Shown here: in pieces, positions 16,716 to 27,850 of the stretch
Layout of the letters: each line of letters begins with the position of its first letter
Position numbering within the stretch: position 1 is the first letter of the stretch
DNA from: Candidatus Phytoplasma pruni
GTDB taxonomy: Bacteria; Bacillota_I; Bacilli_A; Acholeplasmatales; Acholeplasmataceae
NCBI RefSeq assembly: GCF_013391955.1
Contig: NZ_JABUOH010000023.1
Span: 1-41,363, forward strand
Direction: 5' to 3'
Length of the DNA stretch: 41,363 bases
Notes under the pieces: generated by a model
Databases searched by the model: none
Told to the model about the DNA's origin: nothing
What the model saw: only the letters and a program-made list of their open reading frames with translations
Position numbers and translations under genes: made by a program

Positions 16716-18641
16716 ATGATTAAAATACGTTTTAATAATGATGTAATAGAATCTTTTTCCAAAGGAATTACTCCTGTTGAAATCATTCAACAACAAAATT
16801 TAAATTTTTCTACCAAACCAATAGCCGCTTTATTTAACGAAAAAGCGATCGAATTGAACCGTCCTTTAGAAGAAGATGGTACTTTAGAAATCATGACAGA
16901 AAAACATGAAAAAAGTTGGGAAATTTTAAACCATAGTACCGCTCATTTAATGGCTCAAGCGATTAAAAGGCTTTATCCTGAAGCTCTTTTTGTTGTCGGT
17001 CCAACCATTAAAGAAGGTTTTTATTATGATATCGATTTTCAAAATTCAGTTGTTTCGGAGAATGATTTTGCCACAATCGAAAAAATGATGCAAACTATTG
17101 CACAAGAAAAATTGGCTATTGTGAGAAAAGAAGTTAGTTACGAAGAAGCAGAAAAGTTATTTGCGGATAATATTTATAAACAAACCATATTAAAAAATAT
17201 TAAAGACCCTACTTTGAGCATTTATACTCAAGGCGAATTTACTGACCTTTGTCGCGGTATCCACCTGACTAATACTAAATTTATCAAACATTTTAAATTG
17301 TTAAAAACATCTGGTTCCTATTTCCAAGGCAGTGTTAAAAACAAAGCTTTAACAAGAATTTATGGTATTTCTTTCTTTAACAGGCTAGATTTAAAAAATT
17401 ATTTAAATTTATTATTAGAAAGAAAACAAAGAGACCACAAAAACATCAATAAAGAACAGAATTACTTTATGTTATCTCCTGAAGTAGGAGCAGGCTTGCC
17501 TTTTTGGTTACCTAAAGGAGCTACTATACGTCGTATTTTAGAAAGATATATTGTGGATAAAGAATTATCTTATGGTTATCAACACGTTTATACGCCTATT
17601 ATAGCTAATACTAAATTATACGAAGAATCAGGGCATTTAGAACTTTATAAAGATAATATGTTCCCTATTATGGAATTAAAAAAAGAAGAAAAACTGGTTT
17701 TAAGACCGATGAATTGTCCTCATCATATGATGATTTTTAAACAACAATTACGCAGTTATAAAGATTTACCTCTTAAAATCGCTGAATTAGGGATGATGCA
17801 TAGGTACGAACATTCTGGAGCGGTTTCAGGTTTACAAAGGGTAAGAGAAATGACTTTAAATGACGCTCATATCTTTATCACTCAAGAACAAATTAAAACT
17901 GAATTCGTGAAAATTATGCATTTAATTTTTGAAGTTTATAAAGATTTTAATATTACGGATTATTTTTTCAATTTAAGCACTAGAGATCCCGAAAATAAAG
18001 ATAAATATTTTGATGATGATAATATGTGGCATAAATCTGAATCTATCTTAAAAGAAATTTTAAACGGTTTAAACATTAAATATAAAGAACAAAAAGGCGA
18101 TGCTGCTTTTTATGGTCCTAAATTAGATGTTCAAGTTTTAACTGCTTTAGGCAATGAGGAAACTTTATCCACTATTCAATTAGATTTCCTTTTGCCACAA
18201 AGATTTAACTTAACCTATATTGGCGAAGATAGCAAAGAACATACTCCTATCGTGATCCATAGAGCGGTTATTTCCACAGTAGAACGCTTTTTAGCTTATT
18301 TAATTGAACAAAATAAAGGTGTTTTCCCGTTATGGTTAGCTCCTTTACAAGTCGTTTTAATACCTGTTAACGCTCAATTGCATTTAGAACATACGAAAAA
18401 AATACAAGAAATTTTATTGAAACATAATTTAAGAGTAGAAATTAACAATAAAGAAGCTACTTTAGGTTATAAAATTAGAGAATCTCAAAAAGCCAAAATT
18501 CCTTTCCAAATCGTTATTGGTGATCAAGAGTTAACTAGTAATCGTTTGACTTATCGAGAATACGGCGATCATAAACAAAATAACGTTTCTGTGGAAGAAT
18601 TTGTTGCCATGTTAAATGATAAAATTCAGCAAAAAAAATAA
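16716..18641 (+). CDS. thrS: threonyl-tRNA synthetase
   Basis: A complete class II synthetase of 641 residues. An N-terminal TGS domain (1-62) is followed by the editing domain with HSTAH at about 73-77. The catalytic core contains MNCPHH, whose Cys334 is a zinc ligand, and MHRYEHSGAVSGLQRVREM as motif 2. The C-terminal anticodon-binding domain starts near LAPLQVVLIPV. AAAGGA lies about 14 bases before the ATG. A strong terminator follows. No T-box element is present in the short leader. Confidence 0.97.
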   Translation: MIKIRFNNDVIESFSKGITPVEIIQQQNLNFSTKPIAALFNEKAIELNRPLEEDGTLEIMTEKHEKSWEILNHSTAHLMAQAIKRLYPEALFVVGPTIKEGFYYDIDFQNSVVSENDFATIEKMMQTIAQEKLAIVRKEVSYEEAEKLFADNIYKQTILKNIKDPTLSIYTQGEFTDLCRGIHLTNTKFIKHFKLLKTSGSYFQGSVKNKALTRIYGISFFNRLDLKNYLNLLLERKQRDHKNINKEQNYFMLSPEVGAGLPFWLPKGATIRRILERYIVDKELSYGYQHVYTPIIANTKLYEESGHLELYKDNMFPIMELKKEEKLVLRPMNCPHHMMIFKQQLRSYKDLPLKIAELGMMHRYEHSGAVSGLQRVREMTLNDAHIFITQEQIKTEFVKIMHLIFEVYKDFNITDYFFNLSTRDPENKDKYFDDDNMWHKSESILKEILNGLNIKYKEQKGDAAFYGPKLDVQVLTALGNEETLSTIQLDFLLPQRFNLTYIGEDSKEHTPIVIHRAVISTVERFLAYLIEQNKGVFPLWLAPLQVVLIPVNAQLHLEHTKKIQEILLKHNLRVEINNKEATLGYKIRESQKAKIPFQIVIGDQELTSNRLTYREYGDHKQNNVSVEEFVAMLNDKIQQKK

Positions 18642-18660
18642 TTTATTTTGAAAAAGAAAT

Positions 18661-18690
18661 AAAAAAGAGACCTCATATGGTCTCTTTTTT
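18661..18690 (+). terminator. thrS terminator
   Basis: Stem AAAAAAGAGACC / GGTCTCTTTTTT with a 6-base loop, running into Ts, 20 bases after the thrS stop. Confidence 0.9.
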
Positions 18691-18870
18691 TTGTTTCGTA
18701 AATATTGTTGATTTATTAAAAGCTGAGTGAGATTGATTATTTGGACTCCTATTCAATAAAATAAATAAACCCTTTATAAAAAAATAATAATTTCACAAGA
18801 ATAAGGCCCTTTCTTTGCTTTTTATATATTCTAATCTCTTCTTTTTTATGCCAAATGATCTTTTTTTTGA

Positions 18871-18876
18871 TATAAT
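18871..18876 (+). promoter_or_regulatory. promoter of the HAD phosphatase gene
   Basis: TTTGATATAATAATAAG contains a perfect TATAAT. Transcription from it would start near 18883. That excludes the upstream start codons of the open frame and sets the coding start at 18917 or 18926. Confidence 0.55.
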
Positions 18877-18916
18877 AATAAGTAATTGGTATATTTATTT
18901 AAGACAAGAAAAAGAG

Positions 18917-19705
18917 GTGTTAACTATTAAAAAGAGATTATTTTTTTTTGATATCGATGAAACTTTATATAGTAATAAGAAAAAAGCCATTTTACCACAA
19001 ACCAAAAAATTAATTTTAAAATTATCTCAAATGCCTAATACTATTTTAGGAATAGCAACAGGTAGAAATTACCGTAATTTAAACGCTGTTGAAGAATTAT
19101 TACCGTTATTTAAATATTTTGTTCTGATGAACGGTTCTTTAACTATTTCTGATGGTCAAATTATCGACGAATCTCCTATTCCTACAGAACATATTGAAGA
19201 AGTTCATAAAAGAATTCAAAACTATCAAATGATGGCTGCTAGTATAGGAATTAACGATGCCGGTTTATATTTTGACGAAAAAAAAGACGATATGGAATTA
19301 GTCAAAGAATATCAGAAAACTTTAGATTTTGCCATTGATAACCAATTTTACTTAAAAGAAAAAATTTATCTTTTAATCGTGGTTGGAGCGGATAAAGACA
19401 AATTCGCCCCTTTATTTAAAGATCTAGATTATTTCAATATTTGCGTATGGAAAAATCATATTGATTTAACCGTTAAAGGCGTTAATAAATACTACGGAAT
19501 TAAAAAAATTAAAGACAAATATCCTGATCATCAATTAATTTGTATGGGAGACGGTTCTAACGATATTGAAATGTTAGAAGCAGCTGATATCGGTATTGCG
19601 ATGGGAAATAGTTTATATCCTAAAGTAAAAGCAGCAGCTAATATTGTTTCTCCCCATATAGACGATGATAAAATGTATGATTTTTACGAAGAACATATTT
19701 TATAA
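18917..19705 (+). CDS. Cof-type HAD family phosphatase
   Basis: About 262 residues. The catalytic motif FFDIDETLYSNKK near the N-terminus gives the DxDxT nucleophile and general acid. TGRNYRNL and the late motif MGDGSNDIEMLEAADIGIAMGN complete a type IIB (Cof) HAD enzyme, a family acting on sugar phosphates and nucleotide-like small molecules. The frame is open upstream to 18815, but the promoter at 18871 lies inside that extension. The likely starts are GTG at 18917 or, unusually, ATT at 18926, which is 8 bases after AAGAGG. Substrate unknown. A 174-base gap without a terminator precedes the SMC-like pair. Confidence 0.85.
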   Translation: MLTIKKRLFFFDIDETLYSNKKKAILPQTKKLILKLSQMPNTILGIATGRNYRNLNAVEELLPLFKYFVLMNGSLTISDGQIIDESPIPTEHIEEVHKRIQNYQMMAASIGINDAGLYFDEKKDDMELVKEYQKTLDFAIDNQFYLKEKIYLLIVVGADKDKFAPLFKDLDYFNICVWKNHIDLTVKGVNKYYGIKKIKDKYPDHQLICMGDGSNDIEMLEAADIGIAMGNSLYPKVKAAANIVSPHIDDDKMYDFYEEHIL

Positions 19706-19879
19706 GATATCATTATTTTTTAGAAAAAACAATTTTAAACATCTTTTAACTTTATATAAAGCGTTTCCTTCTCTTTTTGATCCAAAAAAGGGATTAAAGA
19801 ATAACCCCATAAAGCTTGAAAAAATGTTTATTTATTGTTTTTTTATTAATAACAAATTTTTTAAATTAAAAGGGTTTTA

Positions 19880-20515
19880 ATGGATAAAAAAACACAAGAA
19901 TTACATATTTTTTCCCCCAAATTTGAACAATTAAAAGAGAAAGAAAAAGATCTTTTTTCGCGTATCGTTAATAAACTATTTCAAGTGAATTATTTAACAC
20001 TGCAAAAAATGGCAGATGCTAATGATTATCGTTTTATTTTATTACACCGTGAGCTTTTTGCTTCTTTTTTCCAATTAGCAGATTTTGAGTTAGAAATTAA
20101 AAAACATGATGAAGTTATTTTTATTCATAATTTACATCATTTTAATAAATTAAAATTAAAAAAAGAAGAAAGTTTGATTTTATTTATCTTTCGTATCTTG
20201 TTTCAACAAAAAAAAGAAACAACACCTTCTAACACTAAAATAGAAGTGTTTTTGCAGGATATTTTCAAGGAATTAAAACATATTGGTTATTCTGAAGTAC
20301 AAAAATTCAACAAAGAAACAGTTAAAAAAACTTTAACGATGTTGCGTCAATATAATATTATTGATTATTCGGACCATAACAATCACTTATCTGATGATTT
20401 AACCATTACCATTTATCCTTCTATTCTTTATTTAATTGATATAGAGATGATTAAACATTATCAAGAACTCTTTCTTTTGAAACAAAGTGAAAACCCAGAT
20501 GAAAAAATTAACTAA
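19880..20515 (+). CDS. DUF4194 protein, JetB/MksE-like accessory subunit
   Basis: A 211-residue protein with the DUF4194 layout. A winged-helix N-terminal half contains DYRFILLHRELFASFFQLADFELEI (about 50-75). A hydrophobic helix follows (LILFIFRILFQQKK, about 100-113). The C-terminal winged helix ends in LTITIYPSILYLIDIEMI (about 174-191). DUF4194 proteins are the MksE/MukE-like subunit (JetB) of SMC-like complexes, including the Wadjet plasmid-defence system. The next gene, overlapping by 17 bases, is the matching ATPase. The usual kleisin (JetA, DUF3375) that should precede it is absent: upstream lies the HAD phosphatase. Assignment is from sequence pattern and pairing. Confidence 0.8.
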   Translation: MDKKTQELHIFSPKFEQLKEKEKDLFSRIVNKLFQVNYLTLQKMADANDYRFILLHRELFASFFQLADFELEIKKHDEVIFIHNLHHFNKLKLKKEESLILFIFRILFQQKKETTPSNTKIEVFLQDIFKELKHIGYSEVQKFNKETVKKTLTMLRQYNIIDYSDHNNHLSDDLTITIYPSILYLIDIEMIKHYQELFLLKQSENPDEKIN

Positions 20516-23500
20516 GATACAATTAGTAAACTGGCATTTATTCTCTTCTCAAACAATTGAAATAACCGGGAATGCTTTAATTTCTGGCGAAAATGGAGCG
20601 GGTAAATCAACTTTATTAGACGCTTTACAATACGTTTTAATTGGTGAGAGAAAAAATGTTAAATTCAATTTAGCGGCTAATGTGAACGCTAAACGTTCTT
20701 TAGAAAGCTATATGAGAGGCAAGATAGGTGCCGAAAATAAGGAGTTTTTAAGGAATGGGGACGTTATTACCCATATTGCGTTAGAATTTGTGGATGAGGA
20801 AACTCAAGAACCCACTATTTTAGGTTGTGTTTTGGAATTGCCTCAAAGAGGAGTTTTAAAAGAAAGATTTTATCTTTATGAAAATATAGCCTTAAAAAGC
20901 GAACTTTTTATTTCTAATCATAAACCGAAAAACCATAAACAATTAGCGGAATATTTACGAGTACAAAAGCCAGATTTTAGTTTTTTTGACACCAAAACGC
21001 AATATAAACAAGCTGTCGGTAAATATTTAAATATTAACGTCACTAAATATTTAGAAATTTTACCCAAAGCTTTAGCGTTTAAACCGCTTAATTTGCAAAA
21101 TTTTGTTTTTGATTTTTTATTAGAAGAAAATCCGATCAATATTTCTAGTTTAAAAAATAGTGTTCGCCAATTGAAAAAAATAGAATCTCAAATAGAATTA
21201 GAAAAAAACAAATTACAGCAATTAATCGTTATTATTGATGCAGAAAAAAAATTTAAATTCTTAGACGAACAAATCAAAATTAACTCTTTAGTAGAGAAAA
21301 AAGTTTTAATAGCGAAAAACCAAAATCATTTAGAAAACATGTTGGTTAAAAAAGAACAAGAGGCTGTGAAAACTAACCATTTATTAGAAGAAAAACAGAA
21401 TATCAATACCTCTATTGACAATTTAAACAATCATTTGTTACAATTACAAAACAACCGTTCTCAAGGTGATTTAAGTCAAATATTTTATTCTTTACAAAAA
21501 GAATTATCCCAAAAACAAACTTTTTGTCAAGATTTGCAAAGTCAAATAGATTTTTTTCAAGAGCGATTGCGAGCTGAACAAAAAATCTTCCAAGAATTGT
21601 ATTGTTTACAACCAGACGCTATTATTCATCAAACAGCCGAAGAAATAGCACGTTTTTTAACTGCCCCAAAACCATTGGATATTTATCCGGAATTGAAAAA
21701 AACCATGTTGGCGATGACGGATTATTTATCCCAAGAAATTCTTAATTTTAATATCGCCCAAAATGATGTGCAAAAAGATATCAAACATTTGCAACAACAA
21801 ATTACTGAAAAAAACTCCACTTTTCAAGCCATGAATAATATCACTAAAATATATAATCCGAACGTTAAAAAACTAGTAACTTTATTAAACGAAAAATTAA
21901 GTCTTTTTTATAAAAAAGAAATCCATATTCATCCTTTTTGTGAATTAATTGATATTAATGATGAATTATGGCGCAATTCTATCGAAGGTTTTTTAGGTAG
22001 TCGAAAATTTAATTTAATCGTGGAAGCGGGTTATTTTGATCAAGCTTTAAAAATATATGAAAAATTTCAAGCTAGCGAAAAGATTTATGACGTTGGTTTG
22101 GTGAATGTTGATAAAATACCGGATGTAGCTGATAATCCTCAGAGTTTAGCGGATAAAATTACTAGTAACCATAAAGATGCTTTAAAATACGCTAAATTAT
22201 TGTTATCCCATATTATCTGTGAAACTGATGTCACTCAATTAAAAAACCATAAAACCGCGATTACTCCTCAAGGGATGATTTATAGTAGTTATACCGCGAA
22301 ACAATTAAATCCGAAAAGTTACCAAATTCCTTATATTGGTAACGAATCTAAAGAAATACGTAAAAAAATACTTTTATCAGAAATTAATACTTTAAAAGAC
22401 CATTTAAACCAAAAACAAAATATTTTTATGAAAAATAAAAGTATTATTGAATTAATGAGAAAAAGTAAAGTCTTTTCTTTAGTGAATAATGATCCATTTA
22501 CCGTCTATAAAAAATTATCTGATAATGAGCAAGAAATAGTTGTTATTAACCAGAAAATAGAACAATTCCGTAGTCAACAAAATGTGGAACAAATAGAAGA
22601 TAATTTAAAAAAGATTAAAAAAGATAAACAAATTCTGAACGAATCATTAGATCTTGTTTTATTAAAAATTGTGGAAAGCAAAAACAAGTATAATAAGTAT
22701 GAAGAGAAAATAATTTTTCTTCAAAAAGAATTAACGGATTTACAAAATGATTTATACGCTATAGAACAAAAAGAAGTAGTGAATTTAGAAAAAGCTTCCG
22801 TTCAGCTGCAAAATTATTTAACTACTTACCAAAACAATTATGAATATATTTTACATCATATACAAGATAACGTCAAAAACATTGAGAAACAAAAACACGC
22901 TCAAAACCTTGATTTAACGAAGTATATGAATTTATACATTGAGACTTATCATCTCACCACTATTGAGGCAAAATTAGAATATTTTGATTATTTCGTACAA
23001 GAATATAATTTAATTAGCTCCAAAAATTTGATTACTTACGAACAAGAAGCCAAAGAATTAAGCACTAAAACCGAAATTATTTTTAAAGAAGAATTCGTGA
23101 ATAAACTCAAAGAAAGTATTGAAAACGCTAAACAACAAATTAAAAAATTAAACGAACTTTTAAAAAATAGACCTTTCGGTGATGATAGTTATCAAATTAT
23201 TACCAAAGCTTCTGATGATCCTGAATATAAAAAATATTATTCCATGATTGTAGAAGATAATTTCACCCAAGAGATTAATTTATTTTCCGAGAATGCTTCC
23301 TCTTATAAAGATATTTTATTAGACGAATTATTTCAAAAAATAATTTATTTTGAAGAAGGATATGAAGCGATCGCTTATGAATTTTTAGATTATCGTAATT
23401 ATTTAACTTATGATATTCAAATTAACGATATTTACGGCAATATATCTTTATTTTCTAAAATTTTTCGTGAAAAATCTGGTGGAGAAACTCAAGTACCTTT

Positions 23501-23771
23501 TTATATTATTATCGGTATTTGTTTTGAACAATTATTAAGTGAAAATACCGTTCATAAAGGTTGTTTAGTTTTATTTGATGAAGCTTTTAATAATATGGAT
23601 GAAAATAGAATTGAATCCATGATGTATTTTTTCAACCAATTAAACATTCAATTTTTAATCGCTATTCCGCCTCAAAGGATTGCTGATATTTCCCCTTATG
23701 TAACGACTAATTTAATTATCGTCAAAGATAATAATCATGTTATGGTAGAAAGTTTTACTAAATTAGCTTAA
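20499..23771 (+). CDS. SMC-like ATPase, JetC/MksB-like (COG4913 type)
   Basis: About 1090 residues. Walker A is GENGAGKST near residue 30. The ABC signature is KSGGETQVPFYI near 991, and Walker B is LVLFDEAFNNMD near 1022. Between them lie two long Lys/Glu/Gln-rich coiled-coil stretches (about 225-350 and 620-900) flanking a globular hinge-like part (about 440-570). The signature region (SGGETQ-P-FY) and the Walker B context (FDEAF-N-MD) are those of JetC/COG4913-type ATPases rather than chromosomal SMC or SbcC. The ATG at 20499 lies inside the end of the DUF4194 gene, so the two are co-translated. An in-frame GTG at 20487 is possible. Such ATPases load on DNA and extrude loops. Neither the kleisin nor the JetD nuclease is nearby. 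Confidence 0.85.
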   Translation: MKKLTKIQLVNWHLFSSQTIEITGNALISGENGAGKSTLLDALQYVLIGERKNVKFNLAANVNAKRSLESYMRGKIGAENKEFLRNGDVITHIALEFVDEETQEPTILGCVLELPQRGVLKERFYLYENIALKSELFISNHKPKNHKQLAEYLRVQKPDFSFFDTKTQYKQAVGKYLNINVTKYLEILPKALAFKPLNLQNFVFDFLLEENPINISSLKNSVRQLKKIESQIELEKNKLQQLIVIIDAEKKFKFLDEQIKINSLVEKKVLIAKNQNHLENMLVKKEQEAVKTNHLLEEKQNINTSIDNLNNHLLQLQNNRSQGDLSQIFYSLQKELSQKQTFCQDLQSQIDFFQERLRAEQKIFQELYCLQPDAIIHQTAEEIARFLTAPKPLDIYPELKKTMLAMTDYLSQEILNFNIAQNDVQKDIKHLQQQITEKNSTFQAMNNITKIYNPNVKKLVTLLNEKLSLFYKKEIHIHPFCELIDINDELWRNSIEGFLGSRKFNLIVEAGYFDQALKIYEKFQASEKIYDVGLVNVDKIPDVADNPQSLADKITSNHKDALKYAKLLLSHIICETDVTQLKNHKTAITPQGMIYSSYTAKQLNPKSYQIPYIGNESKEIRKKILLSEINTLKDHLNQKQNIFMKNKSIIELMRKSKVFSLVNNDPFTVYKKLSDNEQEIVVINQKIEQFRSQQNVEQIEDNLKKIKKDKQILNESLDLVLLKIVESKNKYNKYEEKIIFLQKELTDLQNDLYAIEQKEVVNLEKASVQLQNYLTTYQNNYEYILHHIQDNVKNIEKQKHAQNLDLTKYMNLYIETYHLTTIEAKLEYFDYFVQEYNLISSKNLITYEQEAKELSTKTEIIFKEEFVNKLKESIENAKQQIKKLNELLKNRPFGDDSYQIITKASDDPEYKKYYSMIVEDNFTQEINLFSENASSYKDILLDELFQKIIYFEEGYEAIAYEFLDYRNYLTYDIQINDIYGNISLFSKIFREKSGGETQVPFYIIIGICFEQLLSENTVHKGCLVLFDEAFNNMDENRIESMMYFFNQLNIQFLIAIPPQRIADISPYVTTNLIIVKDNNHVMVESFTKLA

Positions 23772-23818
23772 AAATTTTTTTAAAGAAAATAAATTAATTA
23801 GTAAAGAAGAATCCCCAA

Positions 23819-24634
23819 ATGAAACAAAAATTAAAAAAATCGTCTTTTCAATCATTAATATTTATTGCGTTTGTTATAATAGTCACTTTTGCGAAATGTA
23901 TGTATTTCGATAAATTAGATTTATCAGTAGACAAGCATCATTTTGAACCCACGCGTTTTTGTCAATTAACTTTAGGTTCCTTATTGATGGTTTTTGCTAT
24001 TTATTTTTTCATTTTACCGCAAGAATTAATTATAGGTGGTCTAGAAGCGCTTTGCTTATTTTTAGATAAAGTGTTTTTTTACAAAACAAAGGAGAAAAAA
24101 CAAAACCATTGGTTCAGTAGTAATAACGGTATTTTGTTTTTCCGTATTTTTATTATTTTATTTGGTGCATGTTTTCATCCAACATGGTTTTTTTTATTAA
24201 CGCTTTTTGTGGCTTCCTTGTTTTCTATTTTGTTTAAAATATTAGAATATTGGCGAATAGATAGAGTGTTTTTATTAAATAAATTCCCGGATAAGATTAA
24301 AAATAACATTCTTTACCGTTTATCCTTATCTTCCGTTATTATTGGTGTTTTTATCGGCATAGGGGCTGGTTTAGTGATCGGAAATGAAGCTTCTACAGGT
24401 GGAACTGATTTTGTTTTCAAAGTTTTACATAATTTTATAAAAAAATATGTTACCATCGAATTTCCTATGATTTTGTTAATTATAGATGGTTCTATTTTGG
24501 TCGCTTCTTTCGCTATCGATTATTTTAGAAAAATAGATGTTAAAAAGAATATTGTGATTAAATACGTTTTTTCTATTATTACTTTCACTATTGCTATTAG
24601 TTTGATCACTTTAGTAAGCAATTCGGTTAAATAA
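23819..24634 (+). CDS. YitT family membrane protein
   Basis: A 271-residue membrane protein with about six hydrophobic segments. The family's conserved parts are ILPQELIIGGLEAL (about 61-75) and GIGAGLVIGNEASTGGTDF (about 181-199), as in YitT/DUF161 proteins. The soluble C-terminal DUF2179 domain found in many relatives is missing; the protein ends after the last membrane helix. A charged loop (about 90-105) is longer than usual. Function of the family is not settled; a transport role is an inference. Ribosome site AAAGAAG. A terminator follows. Confidence 0.75.
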   Translation: MKQKLKKSSFQSLIFIAFVIIVTFAKCMYFDKLDLSVDKHHFEPTRFCQLTLGSLLMVFAIYFFILPQELIIGGLEALCLFLDKVFFYKTKEKKQNHWFSSNNGILFFRIFIILFGACFHPTWFFLLTLFVASLFSILFKILEYWRIDRVFLLNKFPDKIKNNILYRLSLSSVIIGVFIGIGAGLVIGNEASTGGTDFVFKVLHNFIKKYVTIEFPMILLIIDGSILVASFAIDYFRKIDVKKNIVIKYVFSIITFTIAISLITLVSNSVK

Positions 24635-24667
24635 AAATTCTTTCTCATAAAGAGGTCCTTTTGTACC

Positions 24668-24691
24668 AACCACTTCTCGAAGTGGTTTTTT
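24668..24691 (+). terminator. terminator after the YitT gene
   Basis: AACCACTTC / GAAGTGGTT stem with a two-base TC centre, followed by TTTTTC. Confidence 0.85.
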
Positions 24692-24767
24692 CTTTATATG
24701 TCTTAAACCTGATAAATAAGCCTTATTTTAGACCAAAAATAAAAAAATGCAGAAAAAAGAAATATAG

Positions 24768-24799
24768 TTGTAATATTTATGGGTTTTTTTTGATACAAT
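24768..24799 (+). promoter_or_regulatory. probable eno promoter
   Basis: TACAAT at 24794-24799 about 100 bases before eno. TTGTAA lies 20 bases further upstream, a wider spacing than ideal. It is the best promoter candidate between the YitT terminator and eno. Confidence 0.4.
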
Positions 24800-24879
24800 T
24801 TTAATGTATTGTTGTATAAAAAATTTTTAAAGAATTCATTTTATTTTGCATGAATTTTATTATTTGAAAAGATTTATAA

Positions 24880-26187
<1,308 letters not shown>

Positions 26188-26243
26188 TCATTTTTACTCA
26201 ATAATGGCTCTTTTTCAGTAACATTATGAAGTAAGAAAGAAAA

Positions 26244-27782
26244 ATGAGGGAATTTATTTTGGAATCATTTGTTGGTCTTATTATATTAGATGGTTTAGGA
26301 ATTTCTCGCCAAAAACAAAATAACGCTGTTTTGTTAGCTCAGACACCTTATTTAGATTCTCTTTTTAAAAGTTATCCCCACAACGCCTTAGTGGCGTCAG
26401 GGGAAGCCGTTGGTTTACCTGAAGGACAAATGGGTAACAGCGAAGTGGGTCATTTAAATTTAGGCGCTGGTAGAATAGTTTACCAATCTTTAACCAAAAT
26501 TAACAAAGCTATTAAAGAAAAAAATTTTTTTCAAAACGAAAGTTTTTTACAAGTCATCAAACATGTGAAAAAACACAATAGTAAACTGCATCTTGTGGGC
26601 ATGATTTCTGATGGTGGTATTCACTCCCATATCAACCACGCTCAAGCGTTATTAGAGATGGCTGAACAAAATAATTTAACCGAAAAAACTTATTTACACG
26701 CTTTTACCGATGGACGCGATACATCGCCTAAATCTGGTTTAAATTATCTTAAACCTCTTTTAGAACAAAAAGTTAAAATTGCTTCTGTAGCGGGTCGATA
26801 TTACGCTATGGATCGTGATAATAACTGGGAACGTATTAATACGGTTTATAATATGTTAGTTTCTCAAAAAGCGCCGATAATAGGGTCAGTAATAGATTAT
26901 ATGGAACAATCTTATCGTGACGATATTACTGATGAATTTATCAAACCGGCTATTGCGGATGTTAATGGTTTAATCGAAGATAACGATGGTGTGATCTTTT
27001 TCAATTTCAGACCTGACCGTATCGTCCGTTTAGCGACCGCTTTATCCAACCCTACTAAAACCGATCTTTTCATCACTCCTGGCAAAACTCCTTTTCAAGG
27101 CGAAAAAACATTAAATAACGTTTTATGTGCAACTATGTCTCCTTATGCTGAAAGTGTGAAAGGTGCGGTAGCTTTTCAAAAAGAAGATTTAACCAATACT
27201 TTTGGCGAAGTGGTAGCTAACCATAATTTAGCACAATTAAGAATAGCGGAAACTGAAAAATATCCTCACGTGACTTTCTTTTTTAACGGTTCTCAGCATG
27301 TTAAATTAAAAGGTTGCGAGGAGATTTTAATCCCTTCTCCTGCGGTGCCGACTTATGATTTAAAGCCTGAAATGAGCGCTTTAGAAATCGCCGCCCAAGC
27401 GAAAGAAGCTATTTTATCTAAACAATATCAAACAATGGTGTTAAATTTTGCTAATCCGGATATGGTCGGTCATACAGGTTCTTTAGAAGCAGCTATTGCA
27501 GCTGTCGAAGCCACCGATAAAGCTTTAAAAACGGTAGTAGAAGCTATTTTATCCGTAGGTGGAAAAGCCGTTGTAGTGGCGGACCACGGAAATGCCGAAC
27601 AAATGGCAGATGAGCAAGGTCGTCCTCATACCGCTCATACTACTAATTTAGTGCCTGTTATTGTCACGGATGAAAATGTTTCTGTGCAAAAAGGTGCTTT
27701 ATGCGATGTAGCTCCGACTTTATTAGCATTATTGAAAATACCTCAACCCAAAGAAATGACGGGAAAATCTTTAATAAAATAA
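26244..27782 (+). CDS. gpmI: cofactor-independent phosphoglycerate mutase
   Basis: A 512-residue Mn-dependent enzyme of the alkaline phosphatase superfamily, interconverting 3- and 2-phosphoglycerate. It has LIILDGLG at the N-terminus, the phosphoserine site GNSEVGHLNLGAGR (Ser66 here), GMISDGGIHSH, FTDGRDTSPKSG and the C-terminal metal site VVADHGNAEQM. The start is uncertain. ATG 26244 has AAGTAAGAAAG upstream. A TTG at 26259 has GAGGG 8 bases before it and would put the active Ser at 61, close to the Bacillus enzyme's Ser62. Confidence 0.96.
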   Translation: MREFILESFVGLIILDGLGISRQKQNNAVLLAQTPYLDSLFKSYPHNALVASGEAVGLPEGQMGNSEVGHLNLGAGRIVYQSLTKINKAIKEKNFFQNESFLQVIKHVKKHNSKLHLVGMISDGGIHSHINHAQALLEMAEQNNLTEKTYLHAFTDGRDTSPKSGLNYLKPLLEQKVKIASVAGRYYAMDRDNNWERINTVYNMLVSQKAPIIGSVIDYMEQSYRDDITDEFIKPAIADVNGLIEDNDGVIFFNFRPDRIVRLATALSNPTKTDLFITPGKTPFQGEKTLNNVLCATMSPYAESVKGAVAFQKEDLTNTFGEVVANHNLAQLRIAETEKYPHVTFFFNGSQHVKLKGCEEILIPSPAVPTYDLKPEMSALEIAAQAKEAILSKQYQTMVLNFANPDMVGHTGSLEAAIAAVEATDKALKTVVEAILSVGGKAVVVADHGNAEQMADEQGRPHTAHTTNLVPVIVTDENVSVQKGALCDVAPTLLALLKIPQPKEMTGKSLIK

Positions 27783-27850
27783 ATTAACCTTTTAATGGTT
27801 AAAAAATATTTTCATCGAACAATAAATTATATTTAAGAAAAGGTAAAACA

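Noticed and set aside
19665-19880. Small ORF between the HAD phosphatase and the DUF4194 gene, considered as a remnant kleisin (JetA)
   Set aside because: It overlaps the end of the phosphatase gene, is rich in Phe/Lys/Asn, has no ribosome site and shows no JetA-like motif.
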